DNA of 64,000 nucleotides. It comes from Ctena decussata. Taxonomy: Eukaryota > Mollusca > Bivalvia > Lucinida > Lucinidae. Below the pieces are notes generated by a model that ran no database searches, was not told the origin of the DNA, and was given only the letters and a program-made list of their open reading frames with translations. This document shows, piece after piece, positions 46,709 to 57,283 of the stretch. Position 1 is the first letter of the stretch. Each line of letters opens with the position of its first letter. Both the position numbers and the translations under genes were made by a program. The stretch is from the NCBI GenBank assembly GCA_963989385.1, contig OZ022513.1, positions 24,059,928 to 24,123,927 of the forward strand, read 5' to 3'.

Positions 46709-46822
46709 ATTCTATACTATTTTATTTCCTAAAGTATATCAATGTAAGAGCTACAATCTGACAGTTTAACAGTTTATTCTATACTATTTTATTTCCTAAA
46801 GTATACCAATGTAACAGCTAAT
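46709..46822. repeat. 67-bp tandem duplication
   Basis: ATTCTATACTATTTTATTTC followed by CTAAAGTATA begins at 46709 and again at 46776, with small differences. A C-rich patch (CCCCCACCC type) precedes it at 46676-46700. Confidence 0.85.
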
Positions 46823-46885
46823 ATTTACCCACTGCTACAAATGTATCTGACGGCTACGGTTTTGCTGTTACCATCATCGTAAATA

Positions 46886-47123
46886 TGAGCCGCGACACGA
46901 GAAAACCAACAATGTGGTTGTGCGCCCTGCACAGACTCAGATCAGCTTGGGCATCCGCCGTGTCTGCGCAGAGTCTTTCCTAAGCGCTTAAAGAGTAACT
47001 AAGAGTCTAAGCTACCTTCATGCGGACAGCGAAGACTCTGATCAGACTGGGCGGATGCCCAGGCTGATTTGAGTCTGCGCTGGGCGCACATCCACATTGT
47101 TGGTTTTCTCACGTCGCGGCTCA
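46886..47123. mobile_element. M1 palindromic element, copy E
   Basis: Full-length. The flanks read AAATAT on both sides if the element is taken as GAGCC...GGCTC, so this copy suggests a short AT-rich target duplication. Confidence 0.93.
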
Positions 47124-47246
47124 AATATGTTTATTTTTTCATCGCTTGCTGTAGAAAATTAGTTATCTTCTGCAGAACGTATAGCGTTAATGTTGCCCAC
47201 ACAGGCGAAATACCTTATTTTGATAACAGTCAGAATTTATCTAAGA

Positions 47247-47513
47247 TCAGGGCCCAGGTTCACAATCATTCCTTAAACTTAAGGACGACCTTAAAGTTAA
47301 GGTCTAAAACTTCACGTGTAAATAAAAGCTTACAAAAACTAAATGTATTTAATTTTCCTTTCGCATTACATTTCTATGACAATGGTCAGCAGGATCACGC
47401 AAGACCTGCGATTTTCAATATGATTTAAATATTGATTTTCTAAGGACGAAATTTTCAACCTTAACTTTAAGGTGGTCCTTAACTATAACAATGATTGTGA
47501 ACCTGGGCCCTGA
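47247..47513. mobile_element. MITE with perfect 24-bp terminal inverted repeats
   Basis: The left end TCAGGGCCCAGGTTCACAAT and the right end are exact inverses through AATGATTGTGAACC. Inner inverted segments (TTAAGGTTAAGG-type) extend the symmetry. 267 bp, no coding capacity. The 119-codon ORF across it is accidental. Confidence 0.85.
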
Positions 47514-47832
47514 TATTTAAACTAAGTATGGTTTAATATTCAATATATAAAACAGATACGAGTAGTGTTTCAAAATATGCATTAGATTACCCAATTATAT
47601 ATTGTTCAGCTGCTGTTAACAATACTTCTTTAGTATGTGTTACCAAAAAAATAGCAAAATCATGAATAACTATATATTTTTTTCAACTGCTGTTAGCGTT
47701 ACTATGTATGTGCTACCAACACAATAGGAAAATCATAGATATCTATGTTAGTGTTTTGCGAGCAAACAGTTCTCTGTTTTAATCGGTCTGAGGTTACCAT
47801 ATTAATTCTACACAGAGACATTCACCACTATT
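47514..47832. other. intergenic, nothing recognised
   Basis: AT-rich. Two similar segments near 47611-47740 (AGCTGCTGTTAACA / AACTGCTGTTAGCG, then a CTACCAA / TTACCAA segment) suggest an old duplication of about 90 bp. Confidence 0.35.
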
Positions 47833-50350
47833 AAAAACAAGAGGGCCATGAGGCCCTGAATCGCTCACCTGAGTATGGTGACCATGTAGGTCATCTGACC
47901 TAGACCGCTTGAATAAATTTTTGTTTGACTAGGGCCGTTTGAACAAATTTTCGTTCCCTTGCCCCCTAGAGCCTCTACATGAAATCTGGTTACAACTTGC
48001 CAAGTGGCTTTTGAGGAGAGGTAATAAGAGAAACCAGGGTCAAAGGTCAAAGGTCAAAGAATGACCTTGACCAGTTGTACGTGTACATTTTCATGTACTT
48101 AATAAGATGACAGTATATACCAATTTCCAGGTCAAAATCTTCAACAGTTTCCATTAAATCATCATCTTCTAGCATTTTCCCATACAAAAAGCACCAGAAA
48201 GCAAACTGACCTTGCCGTAAAAAAGGTCAAGGTCAACCCAAGGTCATAATTTGAGCAGTCTTGGTAGTACTTGCGTACCCGATGCTACATACCAAGTTTC
48301 AAGGCCATTGGTTCTGGAGAAGAATATTTTTAAAGGTTTTTACCATATATGGGCATGGTGGCCATGTTGGTCATGTGACTAGGACCGTTTAAACAAATTT
48401 TCGTTTCCTTGCCCCCTAGAGCCTCTACATGAAATTTGTTTACAATTTGCCCTATGACTTTTGAGGAGCTGTGTGAAATTGTCACAGTATGAGAGACCAG
48501 GGTCAAAGAATGACCTTGACCTCTTGTACGCATAAATGTTCGTGTACTCATTAAGATGACTATATATACCAATTTTCAGGTCAAAATCTTCAACAGTTTC
48601 CAAGAAATCTTATGTTCTAGCATTTTCCAATATAAAAGCACCAGAAAGCAAATTTGACCTTGCCGTAAAAAAGGTCAAGATCAACCCAAGGTCATAATTT
48701 GAACAATCTTAATAGTACTTGTGTACTCGATGCTACATACCAAGTTTCAGGGCCATCAGCCTATTAGTTCATGAGGAGAAGATTTTTAAAGCTTTTTACC
48801 ATATATGGACATGGCGGTCATGTTGGTCATGTGACTAGTACGTTTGAACAAATTTTCATTCCCTTGCCTCCTGGAGCCTTCTACATGAAATTTGGTCACA
48901 CTTGGCCCAGTGGCTTTTGAGGAGATATGTGAAATTGTCGAGATACGAGAGACCAGGGTCAAAGGTCAAAGAATGACTTTGACCTCTTGTACGCAGAAAT
49001 TTTCATGTACTCATTAAGATGACTGTATAAATCAGTTTAAAGGTCAAAATTTTCAACAGTTTCCAAGAAATCTTATGTTCTAGCATTTTCCCATATAAAA
49101 GCACCAGAAAGCAAATTTGACCTTGCCGTAAAAAAGGTCAAGGTCAACCCAAGTTCATAATTTGAAGAATCTTAGTAGTACTCGCGTACCCGATGCTACA
49201 TACCAAGTTTCAAGGCCATTGGTTCATTGGTTCTGGAGAAGAAGATTTTTAAAGGTTTTTACCATATACGGGCATGGTGGCCATGTTGGCCATGTTGGCC
49301 ATGTGACTAGGACCGTTTGAACAAATTTTCGTTTCCTTTCCCCCTAGAGCCTCTACATGGAATTTATTTACAATTTGCCCTATGGCTTTTGAGGAGCTGT
49401 GTGAAACTGTCACAATATGAGAGACCAGGGTCAAAGAATGACCTTGACCTCTTGTACGCATAAATTTTCATGTACTCATTAAGATGACTGTATAAATCAA
49501 TTTTCAGGTCAAAATCTTCAACAGTTTCCAAGATGTTCTAGCATTTTCCAAAAAAAAAGCACCAGAAAGCAAATTTGACCTTGCTGTAAAAAAGGTCAAG
49601 GTCAACCCAAGGAGAAGATTTTTAAAGCTTTTTACCATATATGGGCATGGCGGCCATGTTGGTCATGTGACTAGGACCGTTTGAACAAATTATTCATTCC
49701 CTTGCCTCCTAGAGCCTTCTACATGAAATTTGGTCACAATTGGCCCATTGGCTTTTGAGGAGATGTGTGAAATTGTCGCAATACGAGAGACCAGGGTCAA
49801 AGGTCAAAGAATGACCTTGACCTCTTGTACGCATAAATTTTCATGTACTCATTAAGATGACTATATATACCAATTTTCAGGTCAAAATCTTCAACAGTTT
49901 CCAAGAAATCTTATGTTCTCGCATTTTCCCATATAAAAGCACCAGAAAGCAAATTTGACATTGCCGTTAAAAAGGTCAAGGTCAACCCAAGGCCATAATT
50001 TGAACAATCTTGGTAGTACTTGCGTACCCGATGTTACATACCAAGTTTCAGGGCCATCAGCCTATTGGTTCTGGAGAAGAAGATTTTTATAGGTTTTTAC
50101 CATATATGGGCGTGGCGGCCATGTTGGTCATGTGACCAAAACCTTTTGAACAAATTTTCGTTCCTAAGTCCCCTAGAGGCTACATATGAAATTTGGTTAC
50201 AATTGGCCCAGCGGTTTCAGAGGAGAAGTGGTTTGAAATTGTGGACGGACGGACGACGGCAGAAGGACGACGGACGGACGCCGGACGACGGACAACGGAG
50301 CCTTACCATCCTATAAGCTCCCCCGGAGTCGTTGGCTCAGGTGAGCTAAA
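47833..50350. mobile_element. 2.5-kb tandem-array element (family P, copy 4)
   Basis: It begins AACAAGAGGGCCATGAGGCC and then GCTCACCTGAG, and ends CTCAGGTGAGCTAAAAA, so the ends share an 11-bp inverted repeat. The core is an array of about 460-bp units, with landmark ATGGGCATGG(T/C)GGCCATG at about 48348, 48805, 49268, 49641 and 50104. One unit is about 90 bp short. Each unit contains GAATGACCTTGACCTCTTGT and AAGGTCAAGGTCAACCC. A GGACGGACGACGG-type stretch (about 50243-50297) precedes the right end. The repeated minus-strand ORFs are by-products. Confidence 0.8.
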
Positions 50351-50526
50351 AATAGGTGTTTAGTGTGCTAAATATATGAGTTTGTTTCATGCTAGAACGG
50401 TGATGACCTATCTTGGAAATAGCTTTATATTTGCTATCCTTTCAAATTGACTTACTATAGGCTTGTTACTTCATGTAACTTTTTTCCGTTCTGTGTAGCG
50501 GGTGGTATGTCGAGTAAGATTGTATT

Positions 50527-50764
50527 TGAGCCGCGACAGGAGAAAACCAATAAAGTGGTTGTGCGCCCAGCGCAGACTCAGATCAGCCTGGGCATCCGCC
50601 CTGTCTGATCAGAGTATTCGCTGTCCGCATGGATGTAGCTTAGACCCTAAGCTACCCTTTAAGCGTTTAGCGAAGACTCTGATCAGACTGGGCGGATGCC
50701 CAGGCTGATCTGAGTCTACGCTGGGCGCACAGACACTTTGTTTGTTTTCTTGTGTCATGGCTCA
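50527..50764. mobile_element. M1 palindromic element, copy F
   Basis: Full-length. The right terminus is slightly decayed (TGTCATGGCTCA). The flanks start with ATTT on both sides. Confidence 0.92.
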
Positions 50765-50834
50765 TTTGTTTTGGCCAGTCGTGCTTGTTTAGCGAGGTCA
50801 CAGCCGCTGGGTATGAAACCATTACAGGCATAAT

Positions 50835-51281
50835 TGAGCCGCGACATGAGAAAACCACAAAGTAGTTGTGCGCCAAGCGAAGACTCAGACCAGCCTTGGC
50901 ATCAGCCTCGTTTGATCAGACTGCTCACTAAGCGCTTAAAGGGTAGCTAAGGGTCTTAGCCTCCTCCATGCGGACAGTAGACTGGCTCCAGACTCCAATT
51001 ATAACTATATAAGCCAGATAAAAAAGAAAAGAGCATCAGATTTTTGTTCTATTCCAATAAGAGCCATCACTGTTAAATTCAGCTATCAGAAAATGTAAAA
51101 TTGGTATGATTGTTAAATTGTTTGTAAAATTTTGCAATTTTTTGTCACATTATCATTTAATAGACTGATGCCAGTCTATGCGGAAAGCGAAGACTCTGAT
51201 CAGACTGGGCGGATGACCAGGCTGATCTGAGTCTGCGCTGGGTGCACAACCACTTTGTTGGTTTTGTTATGTCGCGGCTCA
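50835..51281. mobile_element. M1 palindromic element, copy G, split by a nested MITE
   Basis: The left arm runs 50835-50977 and the right part resumes at 51179 to 51281. Together they make one M1 element once the 201-bp insert and one 9-bp duplication are removed. Confidence 0.9.
50978..51178. mobile_element. 201-bp MITE nested in M1 copy G
   Basis: Ends TAGACTGGC and GCCAGTCTA are inverted copies. The flanks TGCGGACAG (50969-50977) and TGCGGAAAG (51179-51187) are a 9-bp target duplication with one difference. An 8-9 bp duplication fits hAT, P or Mutator-type transposases. The interior is AT-rich with no ORF. Confidence 0.8.
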
Positions 51282-51602
51282 TTTCAAGCCTATTACCTCA
51301 GTACAGACAAACTGTCTTTTTGTTCTGACAAATCCAATCTCAAAAGCAAGTGCAATCAGATGTTAAGAACCATTACATATGTTTAAGTACCGGGATGTCA
51401 TTACATATAAATGAATTTTTGCCTCAAATAAACGACTGTCCAAAGAAAATGATATCTGCCAGTATAACGGCGGGTCAAACTAATCGTAAAGCAGAACCAA
51501 GTGTCCTGTTATCATGCAACTGCTGAGCACAAATCAATGCGGCCAAATATCCGAGCAAAAATAAAAGCGCTACAGTAAAGATGACAGCTCAGATGTTATT
51601 GA

Positions 51603-51767
51603 AGCCACGACACGACAGAACCAACAAAGTGGCATTGCGCCACGCAAAGATTCATAGTAGCCTGGGGTTCAGCCGAGCCTGATCAAAGCCTTCGTTTGTG
51701 TTTAAAGGGTGGCTCAGTCTTGGCTGGGCGCAATGCCATTTTGTTGGTTTTGTCGTGTCGCGGCTCA
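51603..51767. mobile_element. M1 palindromic element, copy H (internally deleted)
   Basis: Both ends are present (AGCCACGACACGACAGAACC and GTGTCGCGGCTCA), but the centre is shortened to about 165 bp in total. Confidence 0.8.
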
Positions 51768-53758
51768 ATTTTTATCTTCACTGTCATAGGGAACTTAATG
51801 CTTCAATATGGCGGAAACTACCGATAGCGACTTACGGGTTTATCCGAGAGCTTACCTGTTCAAATGTCGAGTGTTATATGCAATTACATAGGAATATAAT
51901 ATAAAATGTGAAATTAAATACATATATGATATTACAACAATTTTTATAAGTTATGATCATAAACTTCAGTCTTTGTCCGTTAATATGGTATAAAAATATA
52001 CAAGTTAACTTCATGTTTTGATACTTCCATCGGCTTTTGAAGTTTGAAGCTTCAATCACATGAAATATAAAAGAATAATGTCGAAAATGCCTAAGAAGCT
52101 ATGTTCAGCCTAAAATATGAAAATGATTGGATTTTCTATAAAACTATTATAAGTTATCACCACTGAGAGATTTTTACAAGGTTTACAATGGTGTAATTCA
52201 TTATAAAATAAGTATATTATAAGTTTCTTCCATCGATCTCTAAACATACAGAAAGTCGCGTTTCGAAACAACCTCGTTCATAATAGTTTCAAATAGTTTA
52301 AGTCCAAATCCGCCTATATTGCTCAAAGGCCTACACCACATTTTTTGGTATTTGTGCCGTTTGTTTATGTATTTATATATGTACTTTTATGATCTAACTA
52401 AGAAAGGAAGAATATTTATATTGTCTTATCAAGAAAGAAAGAAGGAAAGAAAGAATAAACGAATGAAGACAAGAAAGGAAAAAGTGAAAGAGACAGTTAA
52501 TCGACTACTTGTAGTTTTAAAAAATCCCTTTATAAGCTAAAAAAAACTTTGTATACCAATCACATATTTTTTGGTAATGTTCGATCAGTCTATTAATTAT
52601 TATCATAATTGCCAATGTTTGTTCTAACATTTTTGATTGAAATTAATTTGAGTGTGGTGGGGCGTTTTATGAAAGAAACCGAAATATGTTTTGATTATCC
52701 CAGGGTAGAATCTTAGAATCCATAGAATTGTATTTTTGACTGGCAGATTTGCTCATTCATAATCAGGAGACACGAAGATACATACACTGTATTGCTGTCT
52801 TAAGATATTACTGCCGAAAAATTATTGTAAGAAACTAAATCATGAAGAATTTCTCGTAACCGTGGTAGTGTAAGGATTAATCGCTGTGGGAAAAAATTGC
52901 TATGAAACATTTTTCTTGCAAGGCTATAAAAATATTTTTTATCCTTAACTTTATTAGTAATATTTCTGTTGATAATGCAAGTTTGTCACTTTAATTTATG
53001 ACTGTTTTAGTGTGTTTTAGTGAAGCTAGCAAGGATTATTGAAAGATATTTTTGTGCTATTTTTTGTATTTTTGCTAATATGAGTACTTACGATAATAAA
53101 CCTGTGCATCTGCGGAAACTTATCAGCCTCTGATATGTGCAAACTAATAAAACTGAACAGTGTCTGATCAGTTTGCGCAAGCTGATCGGAATTTGTTGAC
53201 AATGTACAGTACAATTAACATGCTTACATGTATAATTATACGAGGATTAATCGATTATCGATCATAACATCCGATATTACCTCTTAACTGTTTCCGTGAT
53301 TGTCATACCGTTAAAGTTTGTTATAAAGTCATCATGATATGAACAAAAATAAATGCAAAAAATATAAAGCTGCAATATTCAATTTATGGAATTAATTATA
53401 AATGCAAACTGACTCAGACCAGCTTATGCTCTTGCAAAACACTGGTCTGAGTTTATGATCAGTTAATAATTTGTCAATTTTAGTTTAATTTGAGTTTGTA
53501 CATAACCTAAGTTACGCGTGTTTCTGCACAAACCAAACTGATCCGAATTTCTGATCAAAATATTTTGAACATGTGTTATCAAATCAGGCTGTGACTGTGC
53601 GAAAACCATTTAAATTCTCACGTGGTAATTAAATTGAGATAGAATTAAAAGCGGTAAGAAATACGGAAAGAACAGTTGAAAGCTATAAGGCACTCGTCAG
53701 CGGTCCGGCCATGGACAGGTTACTTTCTTTTCTGCTCAATGTTCATATTTTCCTCATA
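51768..53758. other. intergenic, AT-rich, nothing recognised
   Basis: No gene was supported. A GAAA-rich tract lies at about 52430-52490. A small hairpin around GACTCAGACCAG lies at about 53410-53450 and may derive from the M1 family. Confidence 0.4.
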
Positions 53759-53930
53759 TGAGCCTGGACAGCCACCCGGTCTGAGCAGAGTCTGTGCTCT
53801 GCGTTTAAAGGGTAGCTAAGACTCTAAGCTACCTCCATGCCGATAGCGAAGCCTCTGATCAGGTCAAGCGAATGCCAGGCTGGTCTAAGACTTCGCTGGG
53901 CGTACGTACGTGCACCTTTGTCGAGGCTCA
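53759..53930. mobile_element. M1 palindromic element, copy I (diverged, truncated)
   Basis: Retains GGGTAGCTAAGACTCTAAGC, TACCTCCATGC and a decayed right terminus TCGAGGCTCA. The left arm is mostly missing. Confidence 0.75.
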
Positions 53931-54121
53931 TTTAATAGTTTGCTAAAGACATCAACTGAGTAGTCGCCTTCGGTCGGAAAGTGTGAAAACACAGTTGGTC
54001 ACACGTCTTGTCAAAACAATGCAATTTCAAAATTAACACATGCTAACGGCAATGAAGGTCAGAAATGGATATTTAATCCGAACGTCATTCTTAAGATTAT
54101 TTTTGTATAAACAGTAATTTC

Positions 54122-54358
54122 AGTCGCGTCGCAACAAAATCAACGCAGTGCAATAGCGCCCTGCCAAGACTCAGATTAGCCTTGGCAGCCGCCCAGACTA
54201 ATCAGAATCTTCGCTGTGCGCTTACACGACAGGCAATGGTCTAAGCTACCTCTATGCGGACAGCGAAGACCCAGATCAGATGGGCGAATGCACACACTAT
54301 TCTGAGTGTTCACAGGGCGCACATGCCAAATTGTTTGTATTTGTCGTGGTACGGCTCA
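54122..54358. mobile_element. M1 palindromic element, copy J (diverged)
   Basis: Full length but strongly diverged: left GTCGCGTCGCAACAAAATCA, right TTGTCGTGGTACGGCTCA. Probably one of the oldest copies here. Confidence 0.8.
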
Positions 54359-54572
54359 TTTGTTTATTTATTTTTGTTCTCAGAAAAACATAGAAAGTCT
54401 GACTAATCTTATTTTTTTATCTTTAATGTTTTAAATAGCGCGGCTTAGTTACATGCCGAAAGACACAATTTACATAAAACTTTTAATCAGTATTGTCAAA
54501 ACAGAAAATCAAGAGAAAAAGGTTATCGTTCCCGCTGAGTAGTGTTTTCATGTCCCAGTAAAAAATTGGTGC

Positions 54573-54680
54573 TCGGACATTTCGGCCACGGACATTTCGG
54601 CCTAGGACGTTTCGGCCTAGGACAGTTCGGCCACGGACATTTCGGCCACAGAAATTGTCAAGGGTGGACATTTCGGCCTT
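54573..54680. repeat. 15-bp minisatellite
   Basis: About six units of GGACATTTCGGCCAC, with variants, at 54573-54650, plus a separated one near 54664-54678. The minus strand therefore reads as repeated GRNVR/L pentapeptides. The reading frame is a consequence of the 15-bp period. Confidence 0.85.
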
Positions 54681-54978
54681 TATCCAAAAATTACTTTTTA
54701 TAATTAAATTAAGTACTCATATGAGTAACTTAAAGCTAGTCTTAATGAAGTCCAATGATTTGTTGTTGTTCTTTTGAAGTTTTATGGACCTTCAACAGCT
54801 TTAAGGTCATTTTGAGCATTTCAAGGCCAAAAACATTGTGAACAATTATTTCAACTACTTGAACAAGGGCCTTATATGATATTTGGTTAAGTGTTTTGTT
54901 AGGTTTATAGCCCTTACATACTTTTAAAGTCATTTTGAGCATAATCTGGTACATATGCCATCCCCACTCATGGGCCAG
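54681..54978. other. left flank of the LTR element
   Basis: Two weakly similar segments contain TTAAGGTCATTTTGAGCA (about 54801) and TTAAAGTCATTTTGAGCA (about 54925). No gene was seen. The last bases, GCCAG (54974-54978), are the expected left copy of a 5-bp target duplication. Its partner would lie beyond the window. Confidence 0.4.
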
Positions 54979-57143
54979 TGTTACGCAGAAGGTTTTACAC
55001 ACGGCCGACACGGGTGTAGAGCCTTATGCGTCGCCAGGACGGCGGAGGGTGACTTCCGGTTAAAGGGTTATCTACTAGTGTAATACACTAACAAGGAAAC
55101 TCTAACAACGTTAGAATTTTTAAGTTTATATATAATGTAAATTCTATATACAACAATACAATTTACAACTGTCACAATTACAATAATATACAACACATAT
55201 TAGTTCATGTCGCTGGCCCAAGTAAGGTGTTTGTCTTAAATCTGTAATCGATTTGCGTACAATACGCAAATAGATTACCGTCTGACGTCAACACCGTACT
55301 CGGCTCAGCGCCATGAACTAAAGGAAAACACAAAGAACAAAAGACGTCAGTTTGAGCTCATACAAAAAAACAAGGCCTTATGTTGGTAGACTTCAATTCG
55401 TCGTTCCCTGGATCATGTCATGGGCCAGTCCATATATCATGAGGAACACCAACTCATATAAACACGTGCACGATTATATACTGGTCGCTCCCTGGATTGT
55501 ACCAGGGACCAGTCTATATATATTAAAACACCTTAGTGGACGAACACTGTCCCACACTTGATGTGACCTTCAGATCTTATCACAGAATCTGGCAAAACTG
55601 TGCTAACCACTTCCGCCTACATTTTGTGCTTCCCGCCTCTGCTTGGGAACCTTGCACAAACGGCGTTGTAACTGCCTCTACCCGGGTTGGTATTAACCTG
55701 GAGACGTATATCGCATCTCCAGGTGAGACGTGGCTCTAAGCCCTAACAGCTGACTGCCGGACTTGATGTGCCTAAAAATAACGAACTTACACTTAATACA
55801 TTGTAACTACATAATAACAATGCGTAAGACTTGGGCCTGTCTTGGAAATACCATACAACGCCCTCGGCGAATGCCGAGCATAACGTGCACACGCCAGCCG
55901 TGTCACTAGACACGACTCGCGCTCACGATGTAAAGCTAAAAGTGTGCTTACCACTTCCGCCAATGAAGAAACGTAGATCCTACTACGCATGTGCGTCGAA
56001 GGATCTGACGTCAAACATTGTCAAGAAGTATACTGACGTCAACAGGCATTACCATGACATACCCCACATAAAACATGATTAATCTAAACATAAAACATGA
56101 ATAATCTAAACAATGTCCTATTTACATTAAATTGATTGACCAAAATCTAACTCGCATATGTTTTAATTCATTTCTTTAAACTAAGCGTAATACCATTTGC
56201 CATAGAATATAATAGCTGAATAAGCGTTTCTCACACATTTGGGATCATAACGTTTGATCTGACATCATGACATCAATGATGTTATACCATATGACGCCGT
56301 CTAATGAAGGCAAATCAAACGCATGATGACCAAATGCTGCCATTTTAACTTATGGAAAAAACCCTTAAATGCGGTGCATGCTATGGCGTCAATTGACGTC
56401 ACGAGTATATAAATTAGTTCCATTACAAATCAATCTACTTCTATAGGCCACGTATACGTGAAACTAATATAAAAAGTGCTGACGTCGCAATAACATAAAT
56501 GCAACTGACGTCACATGAATAACATGAATGCAACTGACGTCACTGGACGTCAAATAGACGCACACCATTGCAACCAACATCAGTGATATAAACTATTTCC
56601 GAAATTTACAAAACTTCCTAATATACAAATATTATGCGCAGCATGCTTACTAACAAAATCGGTCGACACATGCGCAGCCTGATCACTGCCAACAAAATCA
56701 AATCAGTCGACACATATAATCATACCATATCAATCAGAAGTCACATTTTTCATTCTTAGCCAAACTATTCTAAATAAATATAATAAAATCTTACCCTTCT
56801 AGGTCTTAACACAGAATCTGGGCACACAACAATATAACATCCATCAAGAATTAAACAGCCACGTCTAACTTTTCATTAAAAGATAGGCGTATAAATACTA
56901 TGCGTCTCACATTAAAATCATGCAACACGCTTTCCACAATCAAAAGACTCGTGCAGGTATTCACCTTAAAATCGTGCAATACGCTGTCCACGAGAGGTAT
57001 TCACAAACAACCCATGCATAACGTAGCCACAATTTCCGTAAATGTTTTATTACCACAGTTACCCTAAAAACTGTAGCCTTACTGATTGAAAGGATTAAAA
57101 TAATCTCGACGACATAGTGGACGATTAGATCCATTTCGTAACA
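54979..57143 (-). repeat. 3' LTR of the Gmr1-like retrotransposon (complete)
   Basis: It spans 2165 bp. Read on the element's strand it begins TGTTACG and ends CGTAACA, a perfect 7-bp inverted terminus. The right border was set by those ends plus the adjoining polypurine tract. It matches 62837-64000 with an offset of 7858 bp. Only two substitutions were seen in the 1164 bp that overlap (T/C near 55070 and A/G near 55892). Short ORFs inside it (for example 55352-55561) are duplicated in the other LTR and are not genes. Confidence 0.93.
55283..56542. promoter_or_regulatory. cluster of CRE (TGACGTCA) sites in the LTR
   Basis: Perfect palindromic TGACGTCA occurs at 55283, 56006, 56034, 56394, 56506 and 56535. 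Partial versions occur at about 55344 and 56480. The first three are also in the visible part of the other LTR. A TATA-type sequence lies near 56404-56411. On the element's strand it is preceded by the sites at 56506 and 56535, which would suit a promoter driven by CREB/ATF-type factors. Function is inferred from the motif only. Confidence 0.55.
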
Positions 57144-57158
57144 TAGGTTTCCCCTTAG
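57144..57158 (-). other. polypurine tract
   Basis: On the element's strand the sequence directly before the 3' LTR is CTAAGGGGAAACCTA. A purine block next to TGTTACG is the expected plus-strand primer site for reverse transcription. It is short and interrupted at its edge. Confidence 0.75.
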
Positions 57159-57283
57159 GGAGAAAAAAACATAACAATGTTTCTTTTCTGAAATAGTACG
57201 AAATGCGATCGAATCGTAGGCTATGTCAAAACTGGAAAACTAGCTATATACACAACAACGGTGCGATGCATAACGTGGCCAAA

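Noticed and set aside
48330..49461. Repeated minus-strand ORFs (MRTRGQGHSLTLVSH type)
   Set aside because: They recur with the 460-bp array period. They are by-products of a tandem repeat, not a gene family.
54483..54671. Apparent pentapeptide-repeat protein (GRNVR units)
   Set aside because: Explained by a 15-bp minisatellite read in one frame. Too short, and no gene structure.
55352..55739. ORFs in the LTR (69 and 67 codons), repeated at 63210-63597
   Set aside because: Duplicated only because the LTR is duplicated. No domain, and they lie antisense to the element.
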